DNA of 17,909 nt from an uncultured Clostridium sp. (GTDB lineage: Bacteria > Bacillota > Clostridia > Lachnospirales > Lachnospiraceae). The stretch covers positions 1 through 17,909 of the forward strand of contig NZ_URHZ01000095.1 of NCBI RefSeq assembly GCF_900547735.1, given 5' to 3'. This document shows positions 1 to 6,750 of this stretch, one piece after another. The notes beneath the pieces were generated by a model. The model was not told the origin of the DNA. It was given only the letters and a program-made list of their open reading frames with translations, and ran no database searches. How positions within the stretch are numbered: the first letter of the stretch is position 1; the number at the start of each line of letters is the position of its first letter. Position numbers and translations under genes: made by a program.

Positions 1-90
1 GCATCGCGCACTTTTCGTTGCGTCGCGCCGCAACCCTCGGGTTTGACCCAAGGGGCCCGCTGTCTGTGACTCTCGCTACGCTCCACTTAC
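1..90. other. Unassigned intergenic sequence at left edge
   Basis: No credible gene is seen in this G+C-rich edge. It holds two small inverted repeats: GTTGCG (17-22) with CGCAAC (29-34), and GGGT (39-42) with ACCC (46-49). The open frame that crosses 18-323 runs through a hairpin and then antisense through a chromate transporter gene, so it is not called. The stretch may be the tail of a dispersed repeat cut by the window edge, but no second copy is present here. Confidence 0.4.
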
Positions 91-164
91 AAAAAACACC
101 TCGCGGAATACTACCTGTGAACAGTAACAACAGTGGTTATTGTTTACTGGGGATGTATTCCGCG
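91..164 (-). terminator. Probable terminator of the chromate transporter operon
   Basis: A perfect 10-bp inverted repeat, CGCGGAATAC (102-111) and GTATTCCGCG (155-164), starts 23 nt beyond the stop codon at 187. A second inner pairing, CAGTAA (122-127) with TTACTG (144-149), extends the fold. On the minus strand the hairpin is followed, after 5 nt, by a run of six T (96-91). The loop region is long for a classical terminator and the T run is not directly attached, so the call is moderate. Confidence 0.5.
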
Positions 165-186
165 TCTAAACTGATTGAGCCGGAGA

Positions 187-744
187 TTACCGGTATAAAA
201 ATAAACCGGCCAGACCCGTCAGTGACATCAGAAAGACCGGTCCCACCTTTTTTCTCCGCAGAATCAGCATGGAACCGAGAAACACCAGGACGGCGCCCAG
301 GTCGATATCGGGATGAGCCGTAAAGACGGATGAGCCTGTGAAGGTGAGCAGCATGATGGAGGCCGCAGCCGAGACGACGAGCCCCAGTGACGCGGACTTA
401 AGGCCTTTCAGGACTTCCGTCACATACAGTGATTTTTTATACCGGTTGAACAGACAGTGCAGGCCCACGGACAGGCTGATGCCCGAGATGACGCAGCCAA
501 GGGTAGCCAGGGCTGCGCCGGGTATCCCGGCGATCCGGATTCCGACAAAGGTGGAAGTATTTACGGCCAAAGGCCCGGGGGTCATCTGGGAAATTGTAAT
601 AATGTCGGTAAATATTTTCTGGGAGATCCAGCCGTATTTTCCCACAACCAGCTCCTGGATATTGGGGATGACGGCATAACCGCCGCCGATGCTGAAAAGC
701 CCTATTTGAAAAAATGCGGTGAAAAGTTTCCATAAAAGATTCAC
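187..744 (-). CDS. Chromate transporter, short ChrA-type (second subunit)
   Basis: A 185-residue integral membrane protein of the CHR family. Short members form pairs of half-size proteins, where longer ChrA proteins carry two fused domains. The family signature is clear: FSIGGGYAVIP at about residues 17-27 and SQMTPGPLAVN at about 52-62, followed by several hydrophobic segments. The start is a GTG (744-742) with AGGAGG about 9 nt upstream. It lies 36 bp downstream of its partner gene, so the two are almost certainly one operon. CHR proteins export chromate in characterised cases. In anaerobic clostridia the physiological anion is often unknown, so chromate specificity here is inferred from family only. 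Confidence 0.9.
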   Translation of the reverse strand: MNLLWKLFTAFFQIGLFSIGGGYAVIPNIQELVVGKYGWISQKIFTDIITISQMTPGPLAVNTSTFVGIRIAGIPGAALATLGCVISGISLSVGLHCLFNRYKKSLYVTEVLKGLKSASLGLVVSAAASIMLLTFTGSSVFTAHPDIDLGAVLVFLGSMLILRRKKVGPVFLMSLTGLAGLFLYR

Positions 745-780
745 GTCTGTCTACCTCCTGAGGCTGTTGTTATTATAATT

Positions 781-1440
781 CTAAGCGGTTTCCCCTCCCG
801 ATTCATTTTTCCTGACCCGTCTCTGCTCCCCGATGAGGAGACGCAGAATACATAAAAAGCAGCATACGGCCAGAATCACGGCCACATTGATATGGAAAAC
901 AAAACCTGCAATAAAGGAAGCGGGGACCATCATTGTGAGGAAAATGGAACGTTCCTTTATAATCATATTTGTCATGTCGATTACCAAATCTACGATGAGA
1001 GCCGCCGCGCCCGCCTGCATTCCTTTCAGGACAGCCGCAATCATCACATTGGTTGAAAAGACCGTGTACCATGCGGAAACGGCGGATAGAATTGCAATAG
1101 GGGGAAGCACGGCCGCGAGACAGGACAGAAATACGCCGATCATGCCGGCGCTTCTGTATCCGGCCAAAGCGGACAGATTGATTGCGATTGCGCCTGGTAC
1201 GGACTGGGCGACGGCCGCCATGTTCATCAGTTCCTCCTCTGTGAACAGCTTTTTCTGTTCGACAAAGTACTTGCGTATCATGGGAACGACGACATATCCG
1301 CCGCCGAATGTGAACGTACTGATAAAAAGGTTGATGGAAAACAGCCATAGATACAGGCCGGGGGTTGTTTTTGGGAATTTCTTCTTTAAAGGGGCTTTCC
1401 TCACGGATTTCTCTTCTATGGGAACGCTGATATGACGCAT
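781..1440 (-). CDS. Chromate transporter, short ChrA-type (first subunit)
   Basis: A 219-residue half-size CHR-family membrane protein and the first gene of the two-gene operon. It has a basic cytoplasmic N-terminal tail of about 30 residues (many Lys/Arg), then the signature FGGGYVVVP (about 45-53) and the second family motif SVPGAIAIN (about 80-88), followed by further hydrophobic helices and a charged C-terminus. The ATG at 1440 has AGGAGG just upstream. A strong minus-strand promoter at 1691-1663 gives it a leader of roughly 215 nt, which crosses the hairpin repeat at 1478-1640. The divergent LysR gene is the likely regulator. The partner at 744-187 is a paralogue, not a frameshifted continuation, because both have their own complete N-terminal signatures. 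Confidence 0.9.
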   Translation of the reverse strand: MRHISVPIEEKSVRKAPLKKKFPKTTPGLYLWLFSINLFISTFTFGGGYVVVPMIRKYFVEQKKLFTEEELMNMAAVAQSVPGAIAINLSALAGYRSAGMIGVFLSCLAAVLPPIAILSAVSAWYTVFSTNVMIAAVLKGMQAGAAALIVDLVIDMTNMIIKERSIFLTMMVPASFIAGFVFHINVAVILAVCCFLCILRLLIGEQRRVRKNESGGETA

Positions 1441-1477
1441 TCGTTTTTCCTCCTGGGGATATTATGATAAATTTTGT

Positions 1478-1640
1478 TGAGATGCGGGGCGTTTCTGTAA
1501 GATGGGGATGGGGGAGTGATGGGAGCGATGAGTCTTTAGTCCTGGGACATAACCTGCCCGGATTCCCCATTTGTGACAACCTTCACTCCGGGGCTGAAGA
1601 CTCATCAATCCTTCTCACCATTCCGCCCTTCCCCGGCCGT
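1478..1640 (+). repeat. Long hairpin-forming dispersed repeat, copy A
   Basis: The left part (1477-1518) matches the last 44 bases of the window (about 33 of 40 aligned positions; differences are transitions plus two single-base gaps). The rest folds on itself. GATGAGTCTT (1527-1536) pairs perfectly with AAGACTCATC (1597-1606), and the stem extends to 1546/1587 with only G-U exceptions. Outer pairings GTGA/TCAC (1516-1519/1615-1618) and 1504-1513/1621-1630 continue it. The non-Watson-Crick positions are nearly all G-U when read on the plus strand, which would be A-C mismatches on the minus strand. This hints at a plus-strand RNA or repeat transcript. No known RNA family was recognised. Confidence 0.6.
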
Positions 1641-1662
1641 CCCGGCGGCATTCTCATTTCCC

Positions 1663-1691
1663 ATTATACCGTTTGCATACTCATCTGTAAA
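1663..1691 (-). promoter_or_regulatory. Promoter of the chromate transporter operon
   Basis: On the minus strand TTTACA (1691-1686) is followed after exactly 17 bp by TATAAT (1668-1663). This is a near-consensus vegetative promoter. It would start transcription near 1656 and give a leader of about 215 nt before the ATG at 1440. The palindrome at 1694-1712 lies two bases upstream of the -35 box. Confidence 0.75.
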
Positions 1692-1693
1692 AT

Positions 1694-1712
1694 GATATAA
1701 TTTTGTTATATC
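1694..1712. promoter_or_regulatory. Candidate LysR operator (7-5-7 palindrome)
   Basis: GATATAA-ttttg-TTATATC is a perfect inverted repeat. It contains a T-N11-A spacing (T1698 to A1710), the general form of LysR-type binding boxes. It sits two bases upstream of the -35 box of the chromate transporter promoter and about 115 bp before the lysR-type gene, the usual position for an activator site in a divergent LysR-target pair. Binding is inferred from placement. Confidence 0.55.
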
Positions 1713-1739
1713 GATTACTTTTTTTCATGTCATTTTGGT

Positions 1740-1777
1740 TTATGTGAGTATGGTTCGTACGGCTTTAGCTTATGTGA
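1740..1777 (+). repeat. Direct repeat TTATGTGA upstream of the LysR gene
   Basis: TTATGTGA occurs at 1740-1747 and again at 1770-1777, 30 bp apart, which is about three helical turns on the same DNA face. The pair lies in the leader or promoter area of the LysR gene and could be a second regulator site or an autoregulation site. Chance occurrence in this T-rich stretch cannot be excluded. Confidence 0.3.
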
Positions 1778-1827
1778 ATTTGTTTTATGCAACTTCGTTC
1801 ATCTAAAAATTACCGGGAGGTTCGGCG

Positions 1828-2724
1828 ATGACACTCAGGCATTTCAGAATATTCAAGGCGGTGGCGGAGAACGGCAGCTTCACGAAAGCGGCGGAGAGCC
1901 TGTATATTACGCAGTCCGCAGTTTCCCATGCCATCAGGGAACTGGAGGAGAGAGCAGGTACGGCACTGTTTGACAGGCTGTCGAAGAGCATCAGCATAAC
2001 GGAAAGCGGCAGGCTGCTTCTGGAGGAGGTGACGCCGATTCTGGCGTCATGCGACGTATTGGATTCCAGAATCAACTGTCTGGAAAAGCAGGCTCCGGTC
2101 CACATTGTTTCCAGCATTACGATAGCGGCGTTTTACCTGCCCGCCATACTGAAACAGTTTGGGGAGCTGTGGCCCGGCCTTCCGGTCACTGTGGAAGTGG
2201 TTCCGGCGGCGACGGCGGTTGAAGTGCTGCGAAACGGCGAGGCCGATTTTGCGCTGATAGAAGGGGCTGCTCCCCAGGGACCTTTTATCTGTGAGGCCTT
2301 TGATTCATATAAGATGTATATCCTGTGCTGCCCGGGGTATCTGCCCGGTTATCCGGATGAGGAGTGTCTGTCTTTGGAACGTTTTTGCGCCGAGCGTCTG
2401 CTGCTTCGCGAGAAGGGCAGCGCTATCCGCGACACGCTGGACAGCGCCCTGTATCTGGCCGGCTACACGGCTTATCCCGCATGGACCAGCGTCAATTCCA
2501 CCGCGCTTATCGAAGCGGCAAAGGCCGGTCTTGGCCTCACGGTGCTGCCCGATATCCTGGTAGGAAAGGAACTGGAGGAGCGGAGCCTTATAACGGTCCG
2601 GACGAGTGGGCTGCAGCTTAAGAATGATCTTCTCGTTATCCGGCATAAAGAGAAGTACATGACGGAACCGCTTCGGTCCCTTCTGCGGCTGATTTCCGGC
2701 AAAGGGGAGGTAAAGCCCGGGTAA
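1828..2724 (+). CDS. LysR-family transcriptional regulator
   Basis: A 298-residue LysR-type regulator of standard length. The N-terminal winged helix-turn-helix is clear: LRHFRIFKAVAENGSFTKAA, then LYITQSAVSHAIRELEERAG (about residues 3-44), then the usual LFDRLSKSISITESGRLLL segment. An effector-binding domain follows from about residue 90 (TIAAFYLPAILKQF). The ATG is preceded by GGGAGG about 9 nt away. It diverges from the chromate transporter operon across 387 bp, with a palindromic candidate operator next to that operon's promoter, so local control of those genes is likely. The inducer is unknown. No terminator is visible before the next gene, which has its own promoter-like sequence. Confidence 0.93.
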   Translation: MTLRHFRIFKAVAENGSFTKAAESLYITQSAVSHAIRELEERAGTALFDRLSKSISITESGRLLLEEVTPILASCDVLDSRINCLEKQAPVHIVSSITIAAFYLPAILKQFGELWPGLPVTVEVVPAATAVEVLRNGEADFALIEGAAPQGPFICEAFDSYKMYILCCPGYLPGYPDEECLSLERFCAERLLLREKGSAIRDTLDSALYLAGYTAYPAWTSVNSTALIEAAKAGLGLTVLPDILVGKELEERSLITVRTSGLQLKNDLLVIRHKEKYMTEPLRSLLRLISGKGEVKPG

Positions 2725-2740
2725 AACTTTAGAAAAGTGC

Positions 2741-2769
2741 TTGAATCCGGGGAAATAATCGGCTAGAGT
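2741..2769 (+). promoter_or_regulatory. Possible promoter for the HisJ-like gene
   Basis: TTGAAT (2741-2746) is spaced 17 bp from TAGAGT (2764-2769). Each box matches 4 of 6 consensus bases, and the spacing is ideal. The site lies about 40 bp before the start codon at 2808. Read-through from the LysR gene remains possible. Confidence 0.4.
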
Positions 2770-2807
2770 ATAAATGCATCAGGAAACGTACCGGAAAGGA
2801 TTAATTT

Positions 2808-3620
2808 ATGCTGAGAGCTGATTTTCATACACACACAACATTTTGCGATGGAAAGAGTACTGCCGCGGAGATGGTGGAGGCGGCTTATAAGATGGGGATG
2901 ACCGATTTCGGAGTCTCCGGGCATGCCGATTTTTCTTTCTGCCTGAAAGACTTTGGAATGCCGGATCAGGTCCTTAAACAATACAGGGAAGAGCTTTACA
3001 GACTGCGGGAAGAATATGCGGGGAGAATGAACGTCTACATTGGAATTGAGCTGGACTGCCTGGGTCCCGTCCAGGAGGCGGAGTATGCCATCGGTTCCAC
3101 CCACTGTGTTTTTAAAAACGGGGAATATATCGAGATGGACGCCGGCCGGGAGAGGCTGACGGCAGCGGTGAACCGCCTGTGGAACGGAGACTGGTATGCC
3201 CTGGCCCGCGATTATTATGAGCTGGAGGCGACGGTCTATGACAGAACCCACTGTGACTGGGTGGGGCACTTTGATTTGATGACAAAGTTTAATGAAGGTT
3301 ACAGGGACTTTGACGAGACAAGGGATGAATACCTGGAACCGGCTCTGGCGGCGATGAAAAAACTGAATGCGGAGGGCCTTCCCTTTGAAATTAATACGGG
3401 TGTCATGTCGAGAGGGTATAAGACTCAGCCATATCCGAACCGGATTCTATTAAAAGAACTGAAAAACATGGGCGGACGGATTATGATCAATTCCGACAGC
3501 CACCGTGCCGATACAATAGGATACCGGTTCGAACAGGCGGCCAGGCTGGCGGCGGAATGCGGTTTTACCCATACGACGGTGCTGGCGCCGGGAGGCGGAT
3601 TCCGTGAAGTGGAACTGTAA
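2808..3620 (+). CDS. PHP-domain phosphoesterase, histidinol-phosphatase (HisJ) type
   Basis: A 270-residue PHP-superfamily enzyme, the normal length for HisJ/HisK-type histidinol phosphatases. The metal-binding residues are all in place: DFHTHT (H7, H9), GHAD (H39, D41), GIELD (E81), GSTHC (H99), VGHFD (H154), and NSDSH near the C-terminus (D230, H232). This supports an active trinuclear metal phosphoesterase in the cytoplasm. No histidine biosynthesis gene is nearby, so the substrate need not be histidinol phosphate; many PHP enzymes of this type act on other phosphomonoesters. A strong terminator follows directly, so it is probably a single-gene unit upstream of the ABC transporter operon. 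The start has AAAGGA about 9 nt upstream. Confidence 0.88.
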   Translation: MLRADFHTHTTFCDGKSTAAEMVEAAYKMGMTDFGVSGHADFSFCLKDFGMPDQVLKQYREELYRLREEYAGRMNVYIGIELDCLGPVQEAEYAIGSTHCVFKNGEYIEMDAGRERLTAAVNRLWNGDWYALARDYYELEATVYDRTHCDWVGHFDLMTKFNEGYRDFDETRDEYLEPALAAMKKLNAEGLPFEINTGVMSRGYKTQPYPNRILLKELKNMGGRIMINSDSHRADTIGYRFEQAARLAAECGFTHTTVLAPGGGFREVEL

Positions 3621-3626
3621 CACAAT

Positions 3627-3662
3627 AAAAGCTATGGTGCTAATTTTGGCCATAGCTTTTTT
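3627..3662 (+). terminator. Rho-independent terminator after the HisJ-like gene
   Basis: An 11-bp perfect stem, AAAAGCTATGG (3627-3637) with CCATAGCTTTT (3650-3660), has a 12-nt loop and ends in a run of six T. It starts 7 nt after the stop codon. The A and T tracts make it plausibly bidirectional. Confidence 0.9.
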
Positions 3663-3775
3663 CTATTGGTAAGCACATTAAGAAAAGCAGCCGGCCTTCC
3701 TGTCCATCTTCCTGATTTCCTGTCCGGTTTCCTGCCTTTTCCACCCAACTTTTCCCAACTCTTTACAAAACCCTG

Positions 3776-3805
3776 ATAACAGACTTTACATTGCTCCCGT
3801 ATACT
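3776..3805 (+). promoter_or_regulatory. Candidate promoter of the ABC transporter operon
   Basis: TATACT (3800-3805) is a good -10 box. ATAACA (3776-3781) lies 18 bp upstream and matches 4 of 6 bases of the -35 consensus. Start would be near 3812, giving a leader of about 190 nt. The -35 box is weak, which fits a promoter needing an activator or a coarse prediction. Confidence 0.45.
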
Positions 3806-3810
3806 TAAAA

Positions 3811-4000
3811 CTGCACCGGGAACAACGTGGACGGCGGAGTACCGGGCGAAGAGAACAAAGTCTGCTAAGCATATTCGCTGTTGTTTTGCGGCAGAAAATG
3901 GTATTGGAATGTAGCTTCACAAGAGCCGGGGTTTCGCAAAGTATTGGCTATGAAGGTACCGGAGTGTAATTCAGAATAATAAATAAAGAGAGGATATGAC
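3811..4000 (+). other. Long untranslated leader of the ABC transporter operon
   Basis: About 190 nt with no convincing open frame. It contains ACCGGG twice (3815-3820, 3841-3846) and a small hairpin, TCTGC (3861-3865) with GCAGA (3891-3895). I could not match it to a known riboswitch class by eye. The stretch 3663-3775 before the promoter shows nothing recognisable beyond pyrimidine-rich sequence. The leader ends in AGAGAGG, the ribosome binding site of the lipoprotein gene. Confidence 0.35.
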
Positions 4001-5098
4001 ATGAAAAAGAGAGGATTATCTGTACTGCTGGCGGCAGCCGTGACAGCGGGAGCGCTGGCGGGATGTTCCAGCCAGACCACATCGGAGGCAGTAGATTTGA
4101 ACAGTATGAGCGTAGACGCGATCCTGACGGAGGCGAAGAAAGAGGGAAGAGTTGATTCGGTTGGAATGCCGGACACATGGGCGAACTGGATTGAAACCTG
4201 GGAAGGAATCAAGACGGAATACGGTTTGGAGCATACGGACACCGACATGTCGTCTGCGGAGGAGATTTCCCTTTTCGAGGCGGAGAAGAAAAAGGCGACA
4301 AAGGATATCGGGGATGTGGGCCAGGCATTCGGGCCGATCGCCGAGGAGAAAGGCGTCACCTTAAAATATAAGACAAGCTACTGGGATTCCATCCCGGATT
4401 GGGCCAAGGACGATGACGGAGACTGGATTATCGGCTATTACGGCACAATGACGATGATGACCAATAAAAAGCTGGTCAAAGAGGCGCCGAAGTCCTTTGC
4501 GGACCTGCTGGAGGGTGATTACAAGATAGCGGTCGGTGACGTATCGGCGGCCAACCAGGCACAGTTTGCGGTTCTGGCTGCGGCCATTGCAATGGGCGGG
4601 GATGAGAGCAATATTAAACCCGGACTTGATTTCTTTAAGCAGATCGCCGAGCAGGGCAGGCTCGACCTGGGTGAGTTCTCCATGGCGCGCATTGAAAAGG
4701 GCGAGGTGGGAGTTGCGTTCCTCTGGGATTATAATGCCCTGGGCTACCGTGACCAGTTTGTGGAGAACAATCCGAATGCCGATTTTGAAATCAATATCCC
4801 ATTGGAGGGTTCTATCCAGAGCGGGTACTGCACGATTTTAAACGCTTACTCCCAGAGACCTCACGCAGCCGCCATGGCCCGTGAATATATACTGAGCGAC
4901 GAAGGACAGATCAACCTGGCAAAGGGCTATGCAAGACCGGTCAGGGACGTGGAGCTTCCGCAGGAAGTGAAGGAAAAGATGCTGCCGGACGAGCAGTATG
5001 AGAACAGCCGCATGGTAAAAGATCAGGCGGCCTGGGACAAGACGACGAAAGAGATAGGAGCCATGTGGCAGGAAGAAGTAGTGGCTTATGCAAAATAA
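4001..5098 (+). CDS. ABC transporter substrate-binding lipoprotein (family 1, AfuA/Fbp-like)
   Basis: A 365-residue extracellular binding protein. It has a lipoprotein signal peptide: MKKR, a hydrophobic stretch, then lipobox LAGC with the lipidated cysteine at residue 22. The mature part follows the periplasmic-binding-protein type II fold used for iron(III), polyamines, phosphonates, hexose phosphates and phosphoglycerate. Typical features are an early AKKEG segment (about 45-49), a mid-protein YYGTMTMMTNKKL strand (about 146-158), and a late ILSDEGQINLAKGYARPVR segment (about 298-316) where substrate-contacting residues usually lie. The ATG has GAGAGG 7 nt upstream. It is the first gene of a contiguous importer operon with two permeases and an ATPase. 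The substrate cannot be decided from sequence; the flanking PHP hydrolases favour a phosphorylated or ester ligand. Confidence 0.88.
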   Translation: MKKRGLSVLLAAAVTAGALAGCSSQTTSEAVDLNSMSVDAILTEAKKEGRVDSVGMPDTWANWIETWEGIKTEYGLEHTDTDMSSAEEISLFEAEKKKATKDIGDVGQAFGPIAEEKGVTLKYKTSYWDSIPDWAKDDDGDWIIGYYGTMTMMTNKKLVKEAPKSFADLLEGDYKIAVGDVSAANQAQFAVLAAAIAMGGDESNIKPGLDFFKQIAEQGRLDLGEFSMARIEKGEVGVAFLWDYNALGYRDQFVENNPNADFEINIPLEGSIQSGYCTILNAYSQRPHAAAMAREYILSDEGQINLAKGYARPVRDVELPQEVKEKMLPDEQYENSRMVKDQAAWDKTTKEIGAMWQEEVVAYAK

Positions 5099-5116
5099 TA
5101 CGGGGAGAACAAAAGC

Positions 5117-5959
5117 GTGAAGAAAAGAACATATTTCGCCGCTCTGCTCCCGTTCTTGATACTGGCAGGAATGTTTGAAATCCTGCCGGTATTCACTATT
5201 ATCGTGAAAAGTTTTATGCCCGAGGGCGGAGAAACCGGCTTTACAATACAAAATTATATTAACATATTCAGTAAACCGCTGTATCTGACGGCAATTAAAA
5301 ACAGCCTGCTCATTTCCGTGGTATCGGCCGTCATTGGCCTGCTCGTCGCCTTTGTCGGAGGCCGGGCCGCATGCGAGAAGGGAGGCCGTTCAAAGCGTAT
5401 TTTTATGAGTGTCCTTAACATGGTTTCCAATTTTTCCGGTGTTCCGCTGGCCTTCTCCTTTATTATTCTGTTGGGTAACGCCGGAGTGATTACGATTCTG
5501 GGCCGCAGTCTGGGGATTAGCGCGGCTGCCGAGTTTCCCCTGTATACAGTCTGGGGGCTGATGCTGACCTATGTGTACTTTCAGATTCCCCTGGCGACGC
5601 TGCTCCTGATCCCATCCTTTGATTCAATCAGGAATGAGTGGAAAGAGGCGGTCAGCCTGATGGGAGGAAACAGCGCCGTGTTCTGGAAAAAGGTGGGGAT
5701 CCCTGTTTTAATGCCGAGTATTCTGGGAACATTTTCCACCCTGTTTGCCAACGCTATTTCGGCTTATGCGACGGCTTATGCCCTGCTCATGAATAATTTT
5801 TCCATTCTTCCGATCCGGATTTCGGAACAGTTCACCGGGGACGTGGTGCAGAGGCCGCAGTTTGGCAGCGCTCTGGCCGTTGTATTAATGATGATGATGA
5901 CACTGTCTATTTTTATAACGCAGTCACTTACCCGCAAAAAGGGAGGGGAGAGCCGATGA
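5117..5959 (+). CDS. ABC importer permease, subunit 1
   Basis: A 280-residue inner-membrane permease of the binding-protein-dependent type (PotB/FbpB-like). It has about six hydrophobic helices and a cytoplasmic EAA loop (EAVSLMGG, about 177-184, followed by the IPVLMPSI turn about 195-202), which docks on the ATPase. The start is GTG with GGGGAG about 9 nt upstream, 18 bp after the lipoprotein gene. It overlaps the next permease gene by 4 bp (ATGA), a sign of translational coupling. With its partner it forms a heterodimeric membrane channel. Confidence 0.9.
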   Translation: MKKRTYFAALLPFLILAGMFEILPVFTIIVKSFMPEGGETGFTIQNYINIFSKPLYLTAIKNSLLISVVSAVIGLLVAFVGGRAACEKGGRSKRIFMSVLNMVSNFSGVPLAFSFIILLGNAGVITILGRSLGISAAAEFPLYTVWGLMLTYVYFQIPLATLLLIPSFDSIRNEWKEAVSLMGGNSAVFWKKVGIPVLMPSILGTFSTLFANAISAYATAYALLMNNFSILPIRISEQFTGDVVQRPQFGSALAVVLMMMMTLSIFITQSLTRKKGGESR

Positions 5960-6747
5960 AAAAGAATAAAACAGGCTCAGGTGCTGTTCTCGTTGTGATA
6001 GGAATTTATCTTTTGATTCCCCTCTTTTTCACATTCCTGTACTCCATGTTCAGCGAATGGATGGATATCATGCCGGAGGGATTTACCCTGAGAGCGTACA
6101 CGGAAATCTTTTCGGACAGGGATTTCTGGATGTCGCTTGGGAGAACCATTCTGATTTCGGTCCTGCCGATTATCCTCTGCACGCTGGCCGTTCTTCTGGC
6201 CATGTATGTCGTGGTAGTTTACTGTCCGCGGCTTGATAAATATATGAAAATATTGTGCACGATGCCCTACGCAATCCAGGGAGTCATTCTTCCCATCAGT
6301 GTGCTGTCATTATATGCCGACGCTCCGGAACCTTTCAGCAACCGCCTTTTTATGCTGACGTCCACTTATTGTATTGTGGTGCTGCCTTATGTGTATCAGG
6401 GAATCCGCAATAACCTGAACGGGATGAATGCCTCACGTCTGATCGAGGCGGCGCAGATGCTGGGTGCGGGACCGTTTTATGCCTTTTTTTACATCGTTGT
6501 CCCCAATATTATGGGGGGCGTCATGGTGTCCGCAATGCTTGCAATGGCAATTGTGTTTGGTGATTTTGTCGTCATCAATACGATGGCGGGTAATTATTTT
6601 CCAACGGCCCAGATGTATCTGTACGATGTAATGAAAAAATCCAGCCAGAGGACATGTGCGATTATCATTGTGCTTTTCTGCGTCACGCTGCTGATATCCG
6701 GCCTTGTATTTCTGGGAGGGAAAGGGAAAAGGGAAAAGAGAGGATAA
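5956..6747 (+). CDS. ABC importer permease, subunit 2
   Basis: A 263-residue permease of the PotC/FbpB C-half type. Hydrophobic helices begin at about residues 10-30 and 64-90. An EAA-loop sequence is present (EAAQMLGAGP, about 164-173, then VVPNIMGG about 181-188). Translation is coupled to the preceding permease by a 4-bp overlap, with a GGGAGGGGAG ribosome binding site inside the end of that gene. The ATPase gene starts 3 bp after it ends. Two separate permease genes, not one fused protein, is the polyamine and phosphonate-type arrangement more than the classical fused iron FbpB arrangement. Confidence 0.9.
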   Translation: MKKNKTGSGAVLVVIGIYLLIPLFFTFLYSMFSEWMDIMPEGFTLRAYTEIFSDRDFWMSLGRTILISVLPIILCTLAVLLAMYVVVVYCPRLDKYMKILCTMPYAIQGVILPISVLSLYADAPEPFSNRLFMLTSTYCIVVLPYVYQGIRNNLNGMNASRLIEAAQMLGAGPFYAFFYIVVPNIMGGVMVSAMLAMAIVFGDFVVINTMAGNYFPTAQMYLYDVMKKSSQRTCAIIIVLFCVTLLISGLVFLGGKGKREKRG

Positions 6748-6750
6748 GAA

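Noticed and set aside
18..323. Open frame of 101 codons on the plus strand
   Set aside because: It crosses the hairpin at 102-164 and then runs antisense to a clear chromate transporter gene; no family features or ribosome binding site.
187..1440. Single chromate transporter gene split by a frameshift
   Set aside because: Each half has its own start codon, ribosome binding site and complete N-terminal family signature, so they are two paired short genes.
803..1579. Minus-strand open frame of 258 codons
   Set aside because: It is in another frame over the chromate transporter gene, arginine-rich and low in hydrophobic helices, a frame shadow.
1478..1640. Insertion sequence remnant
   Set aside because: There is no transposase fragment, no target duplication or terminal repeat typical of an insertion sequence; the structure is one long hairpin, so it is listed as a repeat.
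3811..4000. Possible known riboswitch (TPP, guanidine, cobalamin types considered)
   Set aside because: None of the conserved cores I know for these classes is present; kept only as an unexplained leader.
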